A stretch of DNA of 6,357 bases from an uncultured Schaedlerella sp. (GTDB lineage Bacteria; Bacillota; Clostridia; Lachnospirales; Lachnospiraceae): positions 1 through 6,357 of the forward strand of contig CAKSAJ010000049.1 of NCBI GenBank assembly GCA_934435195.1, written 5' to 3'. The notes under the pieces were generated by a model, which made no database searches, had not been told where the DNA came from, and saw only the letters and a program-made list of their open reading frames with translations. Numbering within the stretch: position 1 is the stretch's first letter; each line of letters begins with the position of its first letter. This document shows positions 5,743 through 6,357 of the stretch, piece after piece. The position numbers and the translations under genes are program-made.

Positions 5743-5890
5743 TAATTTCATGCACCGGTTCAATGATTACAAGCCTCACATGATTCTGCTAAACTGTTAT
5801 TCATAACCAAACCGTGGCCTCCTTGTGCTTAGAGTATATGAAGTTTTGGCTTTATCTTGTAGTTTGCGAATATCCGTATAAATAGAAAAC
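5743..5890 (-). other. Intergenic stretch with an orphan Shine-Dalgarno site and two mini-ORFs
   Basis: No conventional gene is seen. On the minus strand a strong AAGGAGG (5818-5824) precedes a 16-codon frame, 5810-5760, from TTG with 7-nt spacing (product MVMNNSLAESCEACNH). A possible -10 box, TATACT (5833-5838), lies upstream without a convincing -35. A second mini-ORF (ATG at 5743, stop at 5678) encodes 21 residues with two Cys and overlaps the TPM remnant in another frame. These may be the 5' part of a broken transcription unit. Confidence 0.35.
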
Positions 5891-5926
5891 GCCCTTTGAG
5901 AAAAGGATTTCTCCTCTCTCAAAGGG
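5887..5926 (-). terminator. Intrinsic terminator of the TfoX-like gene
   Basis: The arms CCCTTTGAGA (5892-5901) and TCTCAAAGGG (5917-5926) are perfect complements around a 15-nt loop. Reading leftward, the hairpin is followed by CGTTTTCTATTT, a U-rich release tract. It lies about 24 nt past the stop of the TfoX-like gene. A smaller dyad (GACAAACTT-G-AAGTTGTC, 5933-5950) sits right at that stop codon. Confidence 0.75.
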
Positions 5927-5949
5927 TAAGTTGACAAACTTGAAGTTGT

Positions 5950-6270
5950 CTATTTCTTCTTTTTCGGTTTTGGGGCTGGCAGTTCATCATACATTGCATG
6001 AAACAAGCCTGTCAAAAATTCCTTATTATCAACTTCATCTACCAACAACATCTCTTTTGCTCCCTCATAGGGTAATTCATACGGAGCTGTCGGCATATAA
6101 CTAATTGCTGATTTTACTGGTTTAACAAGTAATCTATCATCATAGATACCACCTACAATCTTGCCACGATAATAAATAATAAATTCTCCCATCATAGCTC
6201 GATAAGTAATTTCTTCTAACTCAGATAGCTGCCCTAAAATAAACTCTAAGTATTCCTTGCTTGATGCCAT
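5950..6270 (-). CDS. TfoX/Sxy N-terminal-domain family protein
   Basis: The 106-residue soluble protein has the TfoX N-terminal domain over nearly its whole length. ITYRAMMGEFIIYYRGKIVG (21-40) and GIYDDRLLVKP (41-51) are the characteristic core, followed by YEGAKEMLLVDEVDNKEFL (68-86) and a Lys-rich tail (APKPKKKK). It lacks the C-terminal TfoX domain found in the gamma-proteobacterial competence regulator, so a competence role should not be assumed; the role of such short Bacillota proteins is unknown to me. The ATG at 6270 has an excellent GAGGAGG site. It begins 21 nt after the stop of the gene at the right edge, so the two probably share a transcript, and a terminator hairpin closes it. 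Confidence 0.88.
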   Translation of the reverse strand: MASSKEYLEFILGQLSELEEITYRAMMGEFIIYYRGKIVGGIYDDRLLVKPVKSAISYMPTAPYELPYEGAKEMLLVDEVDNKEFLTGLFHAMYDELPAPKPKKKK

Positions 6271-6291
6271 ATTTCCTCCTCAAATCCTAAT

Positions 6292-6357
6292 TTAACTTTG
6301 CATCAACTTAATTGCCTCATCAACAGATACACATGTAGCAAATCTCTTTGGCCACAT
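6292..6357 (-). CDS. 3' end of an unidentified gene (last 21 codons visible)
   Basis: Reading leftward from the window edge, an open frame encodes MWPKRFATCVSVDEAIKLMQS and stops with TAA at 6292-6294. The first visible codon happens to be ATG, but no upstream sequence is available to test it as a start. I read it as the C-terminus of a longer protein, co-transcribed with the TfoX-like gene 21 nt downstream. No family is recognised. The other two minus-strand frames were judged less likely because of this spacing. Confidence 0.45.
   Translation of the reverse strand: MWPKRFATCVSVDEAIKLMQS

Overview
The window reads as low-GC Bacillota DNA, most likely from a gut Lachnospiraceae/Clostridia bacterium. 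The grounds are strong AGGAGG-type ribosome binding sites, an AT-rich base composition, a class M sirtuin with a zinc macrodomain, and a TfoX-like protein and zinc-ribbon membrane protein of types I associate with that group. Species cannot be named from the sequence.

Left half (1-2973, all minus strand, read right to left): a compact operon. It starts with an 81-residue Cys-rich repeat peptide built from 17-residue units, each carrying two tandem ACGX tetrapeptides. Next come a radical SAM/SPASM enzyme, a flavin-type PNPOx-like domain fused to a two-cluster ferredoxin domain, a zinc-dependent macrodomain ADP-ribosyl hydrolase, and a class M sirtuin (SirTM) that runs off the left edge. The junctions are tight: 27 nt, 1 nt, a 4-nt overlap and a 32-nt overlap. 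The first genes look like a RiPP cassette (precursor plus maturase) of the kind named 'ACGX system' in protein family collections. The last two genes form the known reversible ADP-ribosylation pair. Their union in one transcript is the most interesting thing here.

Centre (2974-3595): a divergent regulatory region with a good minus-strand promoter for the peptide operon, a perfect inverted repeat (GGTTAC-N6-GTAACC) and a second imperfect copy near the -35 box. A plus-strand HxlR-family regulator with a conserved N-terminal Cys follows, then a long perfect hairpin acting as a bidirectional terminator. The layout suggests that the HxlR protein controls itself and the peptide operon, perhaps in response to thiol or electrophile stress.

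Right half (3596-6357, minus strand): a 550-residue membrane protein with two N-terminal zinc ribbons, flanked by two gene remnants. Upstream is the C-terminal tail of a TPM-domain (YgcG-like) protein; downstream is the C-terminal tail of a Gfo/Idh/MocA oxidoreductase. This is a decayed or rearranged locus. An intergenic stretch with a terminator hairpin follows, then a small TfoX N-terminal-domain protein and the 3' end of an unidentified gene at the right edge.
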